The position numbers were made by a program, and so were the translations under genes. Shown here piece after piece: positions 46,213 through 55,956 of a DNA stretch of 64,000 nt; the stretch's first letter is position 1, and each line of letters begins with the position of its first letter. Source of the DNA: Streptomyces paludis (GTDB taxonomy: Bacteria > Actinomycetota > Actinomycetes > Streptomycetales > Streptomycetaceae); the NCBI RefSeq assembly GCF_003344965.1, contig NZ_CP031194.1, positions 7,874,001 through 7,938,000 on the forward strand. Reading direction: 5' to 3'. Below the pieces are notes generated by a model, which did no database searches, had not been told where the DNA came from, and worked only from the letters and a program-made list of their open reading frames with translations.

Positions 46213-47085
46213 ATGACCTTCGCCGTTCTCTTCCCCGGACAAGGGGCACAGGCCCGAGGGATGGGAGGGGACGTGTTCGGGAGCTACCCCGGACTCACAC
46301 GGTTCGCCTGCGATCTCCTGGGCTACGATCTCGTCGCGCTCTGCCGGGACGACCCGGACGGCAGGCTGGCGCGGACGGAGTACACCCAGCCGGCGCTCTT
46401 CGTCGTGAACGCCCTGCGCACGTTCGAGAGGGAGCGCCGGGAGGCGCGCCGTGCCGACTACTACCTCGGGCACAGCCTCGGCGAGTACAACGCGCTGCTG
46501 GCCGCCGGGGTCTTCGACTTCGAGACCGGCCTCCGGCTGGTCAAGAGGCGCGGTGAACTCATGGCGGCGGCCTCCGCCGGAGGGATGACGGCGGTGCTGG
46601 ACCTGCCGCCGGAGAGCCTTCTCGGCCTCCTCCAGCAGGACGGGGTCGACGGAATCGACCTGGCGGTCCTCAACACCGGCACCCAGTCCGTCGTCGCCGG
46701 CCCCGCCGAAGCCCTGAGCGCCGCGCACGAGGCACTCAAGCGGCGAGGCGTGCGCCATGTCCCCCTGCGGGTCGGCGGGCCGTTCCACTCGCGTTACATG
46801 CACCCGGCGCGCACCGAGTTCGAGACATATCTGAGGGAATTCACCTTCGCGGAACCGCATACTCCGGTGGTGGCCAACGCGACCGGACTTCCCTATGTGA
46901 CGAGCGAGACCGTACGGACACTCTGCGACCAGATTGTCCGGCCCGTACGGTGGTCCGACAGTATCCGCCATCTGCTCGGGCAGGGATCCCCGCTGGAATA
47001 CGAGGAGTTGGGGGGACGATTCCTCTCGAAAATGGTGAAGGAGATCGCTCTTCCACTCCAGGGCCGGGAAATATCTCATGCGTAA
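46213..47085 (+). CDS. Discrete malonyl acyltransferase (trans-AT)
   Basis: This 290-residue acyltransferase has FPGQGAQARGMG at the N-terminus, the active serine in GHSLGEYNALLAAG (Ser near residue 92) and the histidine in GPFHSRYM near 197, the pattern of trans-AT enzymes that load malonyl on AT-less PKS modules. It has no oxidoreductase or proofreading partner domain. GGGAGG lies 4 bp before the ATG. It should serve the starter ACP and all five module ACPs of the PKS 19 kb away. The final residues overlap the GT1 gene by 8 bp. Confidence 0.93.
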   Translation: MTFAVLFPGQGAQARGMGGDVFGSYPGLTRFACDLLGYDLVALCRDDPDGRLARTEYTQPALFVVNALRTFERERREARRADYYLGHSLGEYNALLAAGVFDFETGLRLVKRRGELMAAASAGGMTAVLDLPPESLLGLLQQDGVDGIDLAVLNTGTQSVVAGPAEALSAAHEALKRRGVRHVPLRVGGPFHSRYMHPARTEFETYLREFTFAEPHTPVVANATGLPYVTSETVRTLCDQIVRPVRWSDSIRHLLGQGSPLEYEELGGRFLSKMVKEIALPLQGREISHA

Positions 47086-48493
47086 CGATCGGACGGAAAC
47101 GGTGATCTCATTGACAGAACCGCAGAGCGGTCCCATACTTTTCGCCTGCCTCCCGCACTCCGGTCAGCTCAATGCGGTGATCAGCGTCGCCGCCGAGCTG
47201 TCCCGGCGCGGGGTTCCCGATCTGTGGTTCGCCTGCGACCCCAGCCGGCGGGACGAAATCGAAGCCGCCGCGACCGGCACTCCCCTCCGGTTCATTCCGT
47301 TCGCGTGCGGGCCCACCCGCTCCGAGGTGGACGACTTCATTCTGGAGGAGAAGAAAGTCGGCCCGCGGGATCTGAGCGGACTCGCTCACTGGATATCGCA
47401 ATTGCGTCACTTCGAGCACAGATACGCCGAGTACCGGGACTTTCTCGGCATCATCGACCGGATCCGTCCCGCTCTCATGGTCGTGGACACCATGACACTG
47501 GCCCCCCTCGACGCCGCGATGACCCGGGGGATCCCCTTCGCGGTCACACTCCCGGCCATGCCGAGTTTCGGCTTCACACTGCCATGGCTCTACCCCAGCC
47601 CCATCGCCTATCTGCCGAGGCGGATGAACGCCCGTCAGCACCTCTCGAACGCGGTCTTCAAGATGCGGTCGTCGCTCACCCTGCTCACCCGCACGCCCAC
47701 GGTCGCCTTCGCCGTCAAGCGGAGGATCCTGGGCATCAAGAACGCGTCCGGCAGCCATGATGCCTACTACCGGGCAGCACAGTTGGTGCTCACCTCCTCC
47801 GTCTTCGGCCTGGAGTACGCCTTCCCCGTGCCACCCCATACCCATCTGGTCGGGGCGTTCCTGCCGGAAAACCCTCCTGACCGCATCGAGGATCCCGACC
47901 TGCTGGAGTGGCTGGACCGCGCCGCATCCGTGGTCTACCTCGGCTTCGGCACACTGAGCCGTCTCTCCCGCGACCAGATCCGCGCGCTGCTGACGGCCGT
48001 TCAGCGCCTTGGCCCGGCACACCAGTTCCTGTGGAAGCTGTCGAAGGAGCAGCAGGATCTGCTTCCGCCGCCCGAATCCCGGCCGGGCAACCTGCGCGTC
48101 GAAAGCTGGATTCCCTCACAGCTGAGCGTGCTCGCCCATCCCCATGTGCGGGTGTTCGTCACCCACGGCGGCTCCAACGGGTTCCACGAGTCGGTCCATT
48201 ACGGCAAGCCCGTGCTCGTCCTGCCCGCGTGGCTCGACTGCTACGCCATCGCCCACCGCGCCGTCGACAGCGGCGTCGGGCTGGCCGTCGGCCGGCCCGC
48301 CGAGGTCACGGGCGACGAACTGACGGCCAAGCTCACCCGGCTGCTCACCGAGGACAGCTTCCACCGGAGCGCCGGCCACTGGTCCCAGCGCCTGCGCGCG
48401 GCGGGCGGGGTGACCCGCGCCGCCGACCTGCTGCTGGAACTGCGCGCCGGGCTGCCCGGCGCGGCATCGGACACCGCGCCGGACAGCCCCTGA
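47078..48493 (+). CDS. GT1 (macrolide glycosyltransferase-like) UDP-glycosyltransferase
   Basis: This 471-residue GT-B enzyme has the UGT donor signature FVTHGGSNGFHESVHYGKP near residue 353 and VESWIPSQLSVLAHP before it. The N-terminal acceptor domain begins FACLPHSGQLNAV. Related proteins such as OleD glycosylate small molecules, often macrolides and phenolics, with inversion. Coupling to the trans-AT (8-bp overlap) suggests its substrate is the pathway product; a phenolic actiphenol-like ring would be a natural acceptor. UDP-xylose or UDP-glucose could be the donor. Confidence 0.86.
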   Translation: MRNDRTETVISLTEPQSGPILFACLPHSGQLNAVISVAAELSRRGVPDLWFACDPSRRDEIEAAATGTPLRFIPFACGPTRSEVDDFILEEKKVGPRDLSGLAHWISQLRHFEHRYAEYRDFLGIIDRIRPALMVVDTMTLAPLDAAMTRGIPFAVTLPAMPSFGFTLPWLYPSPIAYLPRRMNARQHLSNAVFKMRSSLTLLTRTPTVAFAVKRRILGIKNASGSHDAYYRAAQLVLTSSVFGLEYAFPVPPHTHLVGAFLPENPPDRIEDPDLLEWLDRAASVVYLGFGTLSRLSRDQIRALLTAVQRLGPAHQFLWKLSKEQQDLLPPPESRPGNLRVESWIPSQLSVLAHPHVRVFVTHGGSNGFHESVHYGKPVLVLPAWLDCYAIAHRAVDSGVGLAVGRPAEVTGDELTAKLTRLLTEDSFHRSAGHWSQRLRAAGGVTRAADLLLELRAGLPGAASDTAPDSP

Positions 48494-48516
48494 CCGCGTG
48501 CTCCCCGCCGAACGCC

Positions 48517-50850
48517 TCAGCGGCAGCCCGCCAGGGTGTTTGCGGCGGGCCCGGCCACCGGCGTCAGCCCGTAGAAGATACGCGGCGCGCCGTCCAGGGT
48601 GAGGGTCACCCGGCCCCGCACCGGTGCCAGGTCACGGCCGCGGCCGATCGAGTCCAGCTCGTGTACGGCGCTGCCCGCGCTGACCGTGAGCGAGGTCTTG
48701 GTCGGCCAGGGGTCGGCCCAGACCTCGGGAGCGGGGAAGTGCCCGACGGTCCGCGTGCCGGAGGTGTTCAGCAGATAGCCGTCGGCCCGGTTCCACAGGA
48801 CGACCGCGGGTCCTTCGGGGGTGTCGAACCACAGACCGAAGGTCTTCGGGTCGGGGAAGGCCAAGTGGCCCCGGAACGTGGCCCGGTCGAGGGCGCGGGC
48901 GGCGGTCGCGTACGCCAGGAGCGACGGCTTCGGGCTGAGGTCGCGGTTCATCAGCCCGTAGTGGTACTCGACGTTGTCCGGGTCGGCGATCTGCGGCATG
49001 CCCAGCACACCGTCGTGGAACTGGTACCAGCACACACAGGTGACCCCTTCGGCCTTCGCCAGGGCCAGGGTCAGCAGGACGTTCTCGGCGGCGTGCCGGT
49101 AGGTGTCGTGCCACCAGCTGTTCGGCTTGGTCGGCGCGTATGCCTCGGTCAGCCAGATCTCCTTCTCGCCGTGCTGGGCCATCAGCGCCTTGAGCTGCTT
49201 CAGGCCGCCGTAGAAGTTCCAGTACGTGCCCTCGGAGCCGGTGCCCCAGCCGCTGCCCGGCGGGATGTAGTCAGGGGTGAAGTTCCCCCGGCCCGGGTGG
49301 TAGGCGAACGCGTCGATCAGATCCCAGCCGCCGGCGGCGATGAAGTTCTCCACCCAGGGCTTGTCCATCCCGGCGAGCCCGTTGTTCATCAGTTTGACGG
49401 CGGCGCCGGTCGCGGCCCGGCGGTCGAAGACCGGGCGCAGCGCCTTGTCCAGGTATGCCTGGGCGGCCACTCCGGTGTTGAACGGCCGGTTGAGTTCATT
49501 GCCGACCTCGAAGTACTCGGCTCCGGCGCCCTGCGCCACGGCCAGTTTGTCGGCCGCCCAGGCCGCGGCCTCCGTGTCGGTCACATCGAGGGACGGTTGC
49601 AGCTCGATGTTGTGGCGCATGCCCCGCGCGTCGAACGCCGAGGGCGGCAGGCCCGGCCCGCCGTCGTAGGCGATACGGACCAGGGAGACCCCGGCCCGCT
49701 GCCAGAGGTCGAGCACGGCATCGGCGCTGGGCCGTTGCAGCCAGGGGTAGTTGGCGACACCGAACATGCTGTCCGCGCCGGCCCGGTAGGTGAACTCCGG
49801 CAGGGTCGCGAGGTTGGTCCGCGCGAACGCCTCGTCGCCCGCGGACCGTACGACGACCTCGGCGAACACGACGCCGGCGGCCGGCGCGGGCACGGTGAAG
49901 GTGTGCTGCCAGGTGCCGGCCGCGGCGATACTGCCGCTCACGGTGGTGGCCGCGACCGTCGCACCGTCGAAGTCCCTTACGGACAGCTCCAGTTCCGCCG
50001 TACGCGCGGCACCGCCATTGGCCACCAGCGCGGTGAGCCGCATCGGCTCGCCGGGGGCGTCGTAGAGGTTGAAGTCGCTGTCGGTGGTCAGCTCGATGCC
50101 GAGTTCCTGTCCGCGGCCGATGGTGGCCGTGGCCGACGGCCTGGTCCCGGTGAAGAAGAAGTCGGCCCGGCTGGTCCACCCGCCGGCCGGGTCGGCCGTT
50201 CCCGGGGCGTGGATCCAGGTCGAGTTCGTCCACGCCTGGCGTGAGCGGTTCAGCAGGTACAGCCCGTGCAGAGTGCCCCAGGTCGAGGTGTGGGCGACAC
50301 CGGCGGCTTCCTCGTACGGGATACCGCCCCCGCTGTCACGCACCCACTCGGCGATCGCGAGGTAGTCGTCGGGCGCGGTCGGGGCCTGGATCGCCCGGCT
50401 GAACAGGAAGCCGTCCGGCACCAGGGTGTCCGCGCCGGTGATCCGCCACTCCAGCCGGGCACGGCCGGTGGTCACACTGAACCAGCCGGTGACGGTGACC
50501 GCGCCGGCGGCGGCGTCGAAGGCGTAGTCCATCCGGATCGCCGGTGTCCCGTCCGGCAGGGCGGCCAGTACGGGAGTGCCGCCGGTCGACAGATGGATCC
50601 CGGTGAGCCGGTCCTTGATCTGGAACTTCGATCCGGCGCTGCGGGTGACCCCGGCCGCGTCACGGATGGCGAGCCGGCCGCCGGCGCTCGCCAGCAGGCT
50701 GATCCCGCCGGCGGCCAGGGTGACATCACCGGCCGCCGCGTGGGCCGTCACGGCGGTGGGTTCGGTGATCAGTACGACGCCGGCCGCGAGCACCGCGCCG
50801 AGCAGCCCGCGACGGCTGAGACGGGTGGGGTGGGCATCAGAGGGATTCAT
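48517..50850 (-). CDS. Tat-secreted glycoside hydrolase, clan GH-A-like
   Basis: This 777-residue protein has a twin-arginine signal peptide (SRRGLLGAVLAAGVVL, cleavage likely after TAHAAA near residue 40), a beta-rich N-terminal region, and a central TIM-barrel-like region. That region has the acid/base Glu in EVGNELNRPF near residue 452 and a nucleophile-type Glu in IWLTEAYAP near 567. A C-terminal beta domain follows. This Asn-Glu plus Thr-Glu pattern is that of retaining clan GH-A enzymes (GH39/GH5-like); the exact family and sugar are uncertain. AGGAG lies before the ATG. It is divergent from a LacI gene with which it shares an operator pair, so it probably feeds the neighbouring sugar importer. 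Confidence 0.8.
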   Translation of the reverse strand: MNPSDAHPTRLSRRGLLGAVLAAGVVLITEPTAVTAHAAAGDVTLAAGGISLLASAGGRLAIRDAAGVTRSAGSKFQIKDRLTGIHLSTGGTPVLAALPDGTPAIRMDYAFDAAAGAVTVTGWFSVTTGRARLEWRITGADTLVPDGFLFSRAIQAPTAPDDYLAIAEWVRDSGGGIPYEEAAGVAHTSTWGTLHGLYLLNRSRQAWTNSTWIHAPGTADPAGGWTSRADFFFTGTRPSATATIGRGQELGIELTTDSDFNLYDAPGEPMRLTALVANGGAARTAELELSVRDFDGATVAATTVSGSIAAAGTWQHTFTVPAPAAGVVFAEVVVRSAGDEAFARTNLATLPEFTYRAGADSMFGVANYPWLQRPSADAVLDLWQRAGVSLVRIAYDGGPGLPPSAFDARGMRHNIELQPSLDVTDTEAAAWAADKLAVAQGAGAEYFEVGNELNRPFNTGVAAQAYLDKALRPVFDRRAATGAAVKLMNNGLAGMDKPWVENFIAAGGWDLIDAFAYHPGRGNFTPDYIPPGSGWGTGSEGTYWNFYGGLKQLKALMAQHGEKEIWLTEAYAPTKPNSWWHDTYRHAAENVLLTLALAKAEGVTCVCWYQFHDGVLGMPQIADPDNVEYHYGLMNRDLSPKPSLLAYATAARALDRATFRGHLAFPDPKTFGLWFDTPEGPAVVLWNRADGYLLNTSGTRTVGHFPAPEVWADPWPTKTSLTVSAGSAVHELDSIGRGRDLAPVRGRVTLTLDGAPRIFYGLTPVAGPAANTLAGCR

Positions 50851-50880
50851 CGTCTGCTCCTGTCTGGCTGAAAGTCATCG

Positions 50881-50901
50881 TGATAATGCGTATCTTCAGC
50901 G
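50881..50901. promoter_or_regulatory. LacI-type operator copy A
   Basis: TGATAATGCGTA(T)CTTCAGCG, inverted and 20/21 identical to copy B 87 bp away. It lies 31 bp upstream of the glycoside hydrolase ATG. Confidence 0.68.
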
Positions 50902-50987
50902 ACGTGGCATGGATGGTCTCCAGCGCGTGGGCCGTTGGTCAAGGGGTATTGCGTTTTTGTTTCGGGCGGTTTAACGTCACCGACGTC

Positions 50988-51008
50988 CGCTGAAGTTACG
51001 CATTATCA
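50988..51008. promoter_or_regulatory. LacI-type operator copy B
   Basis: The reverse complement of copy A with one mismatch. It ends 11 bp before the LacI start codon, so it overlaps the promoter/RBS region. Paired inverted sites suggest looping repression of both divergent genes. Confidence 0.68.
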
Positions 51009-51019
51009 ACGGAGGATCG

Positions 51020-52069
51020 ATGCCAACGAAGCCGCGCCGGGTCACCCAGCGCGAGGTCGCCGAGATCGCAGGGGTCAGTCAGACCACCGTCTCGCTGGTG
51101 CTCAACGACCGTGACGGTACGAACGTGCGTATCCCGGAGGAGACCCGGGCCCGGGTCAAGCAGGCGCTGGAGGAGGCGACCTATGTCGCCGACCCGGCGG
51201 CCCGCCGGCTGGCCGGTCTGGACAACCAGATCATCGGCGTCTTCACCTACGAGGAAGCCCTCTCGCCCGAGAGCCTCGACTTCTACGGCCCGCTGCTCAA
51301 CGGCATCGAGCGCACGGCCGAGGAGATCGGCTGGGACCTGCTGCTCTTCACCTCCTCGCCGGTGGAGAACGGCACCCGCAGCCTGTTCCACCGCAAGACA
51401 CGGCTGCGGCTCACCGACGGCTGTGTCCTGCTCGGCCAGCAGATGGTCGGCTCCGAGCTGGAGCGCCTGGTCGCCGAGCAGTTCCCGTTCGTCGCGGTCG
51501 GCCGCCGGGACGAGACGGCCGCGGCCGTACCGTACGTCGGCATCGACTACGTCACCCCCGCGAACGCCCTGATCGACGAGGCAGCCCGGAGCGGACACCG
51601 GCAGGCCCTCTATGTGCACCGCGGCCGGGACACCGCCACCGCGCGGGACCGGCGCGGCGCGGTCGAGGCCGCCTCGGCGGCGTCCCGGATGGCGTTCATG
51701 CTGGTGGGCGAGGAGCGTGTGGCCGAGCTGCCCCGGCTCGCCCGGGCCACGGACGCCACACTGATCATCGCCGAGGACGCCTTCCTCACCGAGGACGTCA
51801 TCCTCTCGCTCGTCGCCGCCGGGGTGGACGTGCCCGGCGAGATCTCGGTCGCCGCGTTCGGCGAGGTCCGCGGTCATCGCACCGGCGGCCGGGCGCTGAC
51901 GGGCTTCCGCGTACCCCGCAGACAGGTCGCCGCCGAAGCGCTCGAACTGCTCCAGCAACTGATCACCACGGAGCCGCGGGAGTGGGCCGGTCTGGACACC
52001 CAGCGGCTCCTGGTGGCCGAGGTCGAAGAGGGCGACACCATCGCCGCCCCGGCAGGGGGACTCTCATGA
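51020..52069 (+). CDS. LacI-family transcriptional regulator
   Basis: This 349-residue protein has the LacI headpiece RVTQREVAEIAGVSQTTVSL at residues 6-25 and a hinge helix near 45-60 (DPAARRLAG). A periplasmic-binding-protein-like effector domain follows. GGAGG is 5 bp before the ATG. It begins an operon: its stop overlaps the FAD oxidoreductase start (ATGA). It presumably senses a sugar and represses this locus through the inverted operators beside it. Confidence 0.92.
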   Translation: MPTKPRRVTQREVAEIAGVSQTTVSLVLNDRDGTNVRIPEETRARVKQALEEATYVADPAARRLAGLDNQIIGVFTYEEALSPESLDFYGPLLNGIERTAEEIGWDLLLFTSSPVENGTRSLFHRKTRLRLTDGCVLLGQQMVGSELERLVAEQFPFVAVGRRDETAAAVPYVGIDYVTPANALIDEAARSGHRQALYVHRGRDTATARDRRGAVEAASAASRMAFMLVGEERVAELPRLARATDATLIIAEDAFLTEDVILSLVAAGVDVPGEISVAAFGEVRGHRTGGRALTGFRVPRRQVAAEALELLQQLITTEPREWAGLDTQRLLVAEVEEGDTIAAPAGGLS

Positions 52070-53661
52070 ACAGGATCACCACAGAGGTGGCGGTCATCGG
52101 CGGCGGACTCGGATCCGTGGCGGCCGCTCTCGCACTGCTCCAGCGCGGCCACCGCGTGGTCATGACCGAGGAGTACCCCTGGCTGGGCGGCCAGCTGACC
52201 TCACAGGCGGTGCCACCGGACGAACACATCTGGGTGGAGCAGTTCGGTGTGACCGCCCGCTACCGCACACTGCGCGAGAACATCCGCCGCTACTACCGGG
52301 ACCACTACCCGCTGTCGGCCGAGGCCCGCGCCGACCGTGAACTCAACCCGGGGCGCGGCCGGGTGAGCCGGCTGTGCCACGAGCCGCGGGTGGCACTCGC
52401 GGTCATCGAGGCCCTCCTCGCACCGTACCGGTCGAGCGGCCGGCTGACCGTCCTGCAACCGGCGGTCCCGGTCGCGGCCGAGACCGTGGACGGAGTGGTC
52501 CGTACGGTCACGGTCGCCGATCCGCGCACCGGCGCGGAGCATGTGATCACGGCCCGGTTCGTCCTGGACGGCACCGAGACCGGTGACCTGCTGCCGCTGA
52601 CCGGCACCGAGTACGCCGTCGGAGCCGAGGCGCGGTCCGACACCGGCGAGCCGAGCGCTCCCGACGCCGCCGACCCGGCCAATGTGCAGTCGATCGCGTG
52701 GTGCTTCGTCTTCGACCACGTACCCGGGGACCACACCATCGCCCGGCCCGACGACTACGACCACTGGCGCTCGTTCGAACTGCCCTACTGGGGCGCGCCG
52801 ATGCTGTCGTTCACCGCGCCCAACCCGCGCACCCTGGTGCCGGAGCGGCGCACCATGCTCGTCAACCCGGAGCAGGACGTCTCCGGCGACCCGCGGTTCG
52901 ACGCCGGGGACCAGGACCTGTGGCAGTTCCGGCGGATCGCCGCCCGGGGGACCTTCACCGAGGGGCTGTACGACAGCGACATCGTGCTGGCCAACTGGCC
53001 CCAGCTGGACTACGTCGGCGGCTCGATCATCGACACCGACGACCGCGCGTCCCATCTGGCCGCGGCGAAGGCGCAGTCCCGGGCCTACGTCTACTGGCTC
53101 CAGACCGAGGCACCCCGGCCCGACGGCGGCCGGGGCTGGCCGGGACTGCGGCTGCGCGGGGACCTGGTGGGAACGGACGACGGCTTCGCGCAGGCCCCGT
53201 ACATCCGGGAATCGCGCCGGATCAAGGCGCTCACCACCGTCCGGGAGCAGGACATCTCGGTCGAGTCCCGGGGATCGCGCGGGCCGGCCCGGTTCGACGC
53301 GTCCGTCGGGGTGGGGATGTACCGGATCGACCTGCACCCCTCGACCGGCGGCGACAACTACATCGACGTCGAGTGCGCGCCGTTCGAGATCCCGCTGGGC
53401 GCCCTGGTCCCGGTCCGTACCCAGAACCTGATCCCCGCCGCCAAGAACATCGGCACCACCCACATCACCAACGGCGCCTACCGGCTCCACCCGGTCGAAT
53501 GGAACATCGGCGAGTCCGCGGGCGAACTCGCCGCGTTCTGCCTCGACCGCGGAGCGAGCCCGCAGCAGGTCGCCGCCGACCCCGCACTCGTCGAGCGGCT
53601 CCAGCACCGGCTCACCGAAGCCGGCGTCGAACTCCACTGGCCCGAGGTCGTCGGCTACTGA
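52066..53661 (+). CDS. FAD-dependent oxidoreductase (FAD_oxidored type)
   Basis: This 531-residue flavoprotein has the N-terminal dinucleotide motif EVAVIGGGLGSVAAAL, followed by LGGQLTSQAVPPDEH, typical of the PF12831 group. The C-terminal KNIGTTHITNGAYRLHP and NIGESAGE match the FAD-binding end of that family. These proteins sit in sugar-utilisation loci of actinomycetes; the substrate is unknown. It is not part of the polyketide set. It is translationally coupled to LacI. Confidence 0.82.
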   Translation: MNRITTEVAVIGGGLGSVAAALALLQRGHRVVMTEEYPWLGGQLTSQAVPPDEHIWVEQFGVTARYRTLRENIRRYYRDHYPLSAEARADRELNPGRGRVSRLCHEPRVALAVIEALLAPYRSSGRLTVLQPAVPVAAETVDGVVRTVTVADPRTGAEHVITARFVLDGTETGDLLPLTGTEYAVGAEARSDTGEPSAPDAADPANVQSIAWCFVFDHVPGDHTIARPDDYDHWRSFELPYWGAPMLSFTAPNPRTLVPERRTMLVNPEQDVSGDPRFDAGDQDLWQFRRIAARGTFTEGLYDSDIVLANWPQLDYVGGSIIDTDDRASHLAAAKAQSRAYVYWLQTEAPRPDGGRGWPGLRLRGDLVGTDDGFAQAPYIRESRRIKALTTVREQDISVESRGSRGPARFDASVGVGMYRIDLHPSTGGDNYIDVECAPFEIPLGALVPVRTQNLIPAAKNIGTTHITNGAYRLHPVEWNIGESAGELAAFCLDRGASPQQVAADPALVERLQHRLTEAGVELHWPEVVGY

Positions 53662-53701
53662 GCCGGACCGGACAACCCCGCACGCCGCGAAGGGAACCAC
53701 C

Positions 53702-54967
53702 ATGATCAGAACCAGCAGGACGCTCAGTGCCGTCGCCCTGACGACGGTCCTCGCACTCGGTGCCGCCGCCTGTGGCGGACCGGCCACCGGCACCTCGGAC
53801 AAGGCCGTAGAACTGCGGATGACGGTCTGGACCTCGGACAAGGACCAGCTGAAGCTGTTCGACAGCATCGCGGCCGCTTACCGGGCCGACCACCCCGACA
53901 TCGCCAAGATCACCTTCGAGAGCCTCCCGTTCGCCGACTACAACGCGACACTCACCACCCAGATCGCGGGCGGCAACGCGCCGGACCTCGCCTGGATGGG
54001 GGACCTGTCGAAGGACCTCATCGCCTCCGACGCGCTCGTCGGGCTGACCGACACGTTCAAGGCGACCCCCGATTGGAAGTACGACGATCTGCTCGACAGT
54101 GTGACCGCGGAGTTCAGCCGTGACGGCACGCTGTACGCCTACCCGTTCTCCAACTCCCCGTACGCCCTCTACGTGAACACCGACCTGCTGGCCAAGGCCG
54201 GGCAGAAGATCGATCCGGCCGGCCTGACCTGGGACAAGGTCGCGGCAGCCGCGGCGACCGTCCACACCAAGACCGGCAAGGCCGGCCTCGTCATCCGCGA
54301 CTTCGACTACAAGGCGTGGAACACACTGGCCACGGTGTGGACCGGCTGGGGCGCCTCCGCGTGGAGCGAGGACGGCAAGACCTGCACCTTCGACAGCCCC
54401 GAGATGCAGCAGGCGTTCACCTTCCTGCACGACGCGGCGTTCAAGACCGGGGCGATGCCCGGCCCCGGCACCACCGCCGACTTCTTCGCCGGTGACGCCG
54501 CCTTCACAGTCGCGCAGGTCTCCCGCGCCTCGCTGCTCACCGGCTCGTTCGACTTCGGGCTGTACCCGCTGCCCGCCGGCCCCAAGGGCGAGTACTCCGT
54601 CCTCGGCCAGGCCGGGATGGGTGTCCTGGCCTCCAGCAAGCACCGGAAGCAGGCGGCCGGCTTCCTCGCCTACCTGACCGACCCGGAGAACGCCGCCAAG
54701 CTGGCCCAGTACTTCCCGCCGCCGCGCAAGTCCCTGCTGACCGGCGACAAGCTCGCCGCGAACAACAAGGTCCTCAAGGCCGCCCAGCTCAAGGACGTGG
54801 TGGTCGACCAGCTGCCGGGCGCCGTCACCCTGCCCAATCACACCAGCCCGGCGGAGATCGCCCGGAAGGGCAAGACGGCGCTCGACGCGATGTGGCACGC
54901 CGACGCCGACATCCCGGCCGTACTGAAGTCGGTGTGCGCCGCGATCAAGCCGATTCTGGCCAAGTGA
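53702..54967 (+). CDS. Sugar ABC transporter substrate-binding lipoprotein
   Basis: This 421-residue extracellular solute-binding protein of the carbohydrate (CUT1-like) type has a lipobox, LGAAAC, at about residue 24, so it is anchored by a lipid. The body contains the repeats typical of the family (LTVWTSDKDQLKLF near the N-terminus, FFAGDAAF mid-protein). The stop overlaps the first permease start (GTGA). Confidence 0.92.
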   Translation: MIRTSRTLSAVALTTVLALGAAACGGPATGTSDKAVELRMTVWTSDKDQLKLFDSIAAAYRADHPDIAKITFESLPFADYNATLTTQIAGGNAPDLAWMGDLSKDLIASDALVGLTDTFKATPDWKYDDLLDSVTAEFSRDGTLYAYPFSNSPYALYVNTDLLAKAGQKIDPAGLTWDKVAAAAATVHTKTGKAGLVIRDFDYKAWNTLATVWTGWGASAWSEDGKTCTFDSPEMQQAFTFLHDAAFKTGAMPGPGTTADFFAGDAAFTVAQVSRASLLTGSFDFGLYPLPAGPKGEYSVLGQAGMGVLASSKHRKQAAGFLAYLTDPENAAKLAQYFPPPRKSLLTGDKLAANNKVLKAAQLKDVVVDQLPGAVTLPNHTSPAEIARKGKTALDAMWHADADIPAVLKSVCAAIKPILAK

Positions 54968-55956
54968 ACGGGACACGGGCCGCCGAGCGGGCGGCCGCGA
55001 AGTCCACCGCCGGGTCCGCGGCCCCCTCGGGGACCGGGGGCCCGGCGGGTCCCGCGGTCCCCGCGCGTCCGTCCTTCTGGACGACCCGCCGCCGGGACTT
55101 CCTCACCGGCTATCTGTTCATCCTGCCCCAGCTCGTCGGGGTGCTGGTCTTCGTCGTGCTGCCGGTCGGCATGGCGGTCTGGTACAGCCTGAACGACTGG
55201 AACGTCCTCTCCGGCAAGCAGACCTTCGTCGGCGGTGACAACTACGCGGCCCTGGCCGACGATCCGCAGCTGCCCCGCGTGCTGCTGGCGACCGTGCTGT
55301 TCTCCGGCGGAGTGGTGGTCGTCAACATCGCCCTCGGGCTGCTGATCGCCATCCTTCTCAACCGCAAGTTCCGCGGCGCCACCCTGTTCCGGACGCTGTT
55401 CTTCTCGCCGGTGGTGGTCTCCGTGGTCGCCTGGACCCTGGTCTGGGGCTTTCTGCTCCAGGACAACGGCGGCATCAACGGCATGCTGGCCACGGTCGGG
55501 ATCGACGGGCCGAACTGGCTCCAGGAAGGCGACACCGCGATGGTCTCGGTGGTCATCTCCCAGGTGGTGCGCAGCGTCGGTGTCAACATGGTGCTCTTCC
55601 TGGCGGCCCTCCAGGGCGTGCCGCGGGAGCTGTACGAGGCCGCCCGTATGGACGGTGCCAACAGCCGTACGGTCTTCACCCGGATCACCCTGCCGATGAT
55701 CTCCCCGACGGTGCTGCTGACCGTCATCGTCACGGTGGTCGGAGCGTTGCAGTCCTTCGCCCAGATCGCCGTCCTGACCGGCGGCGGACCGGGGCTGTCC
55801 ACCACGGTCCTCGTGTACTACGTGTTCCAGCAGGCTTTCGAGTTCAACAACATCGGCTACGGCTCGACGCTGGCCCTGATGCTGCTGTCCTTCGTCATGC
55901 TGCTCACCATGCTGCAATGGCAGCTGCGCCGTAAGTGGGTGTTCTATGAGGACTGA
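54964..55956 (+). CDS. Sugar ABC transporter permease 1
   Basis: This 330-residue membrane protein has a long Ala/Pro-rich cytoplasmic N-terminus (about 45 residues), then six spans. It has the permease EAA-loop YEAARMDGANSRTVFTRITLP near residue 223, which docks the ATPase. It pairs with the next permease. No ATPase is encoded here, so a shared MsiK-like ATPase is probable, as usual in Streptomyces. Confidence 0.92.
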   Translation: MNGTRAAERAAAKSTAGSAAPSGTGGPAGPAVPARPSFWTTRRRDFLTGYLFILPQLVGVLVFVVLPVGMAVWYSLNDWNVLSGKQTFVGGDNYAALADDPQLPRVLLATVLFSGGVVVVNIALGLLIAILLNRKFRGATLFRTLFFSPVVVSVVAWTLVWGFLLQDNGGINGMLATVGIDGPNWLQEGDTAMVSVVISQVVRSVGVNMVLFLAALQGVPRELYEAARMDGANSRTVFTRITLPMISPTVLLTVIVTVVGALQSFAQIAVLTGGGPGLSTTVLVYYVFQQAFEFNNIGYGSTLALMLLSFVMLLTMLQWQLRRKWVFYED

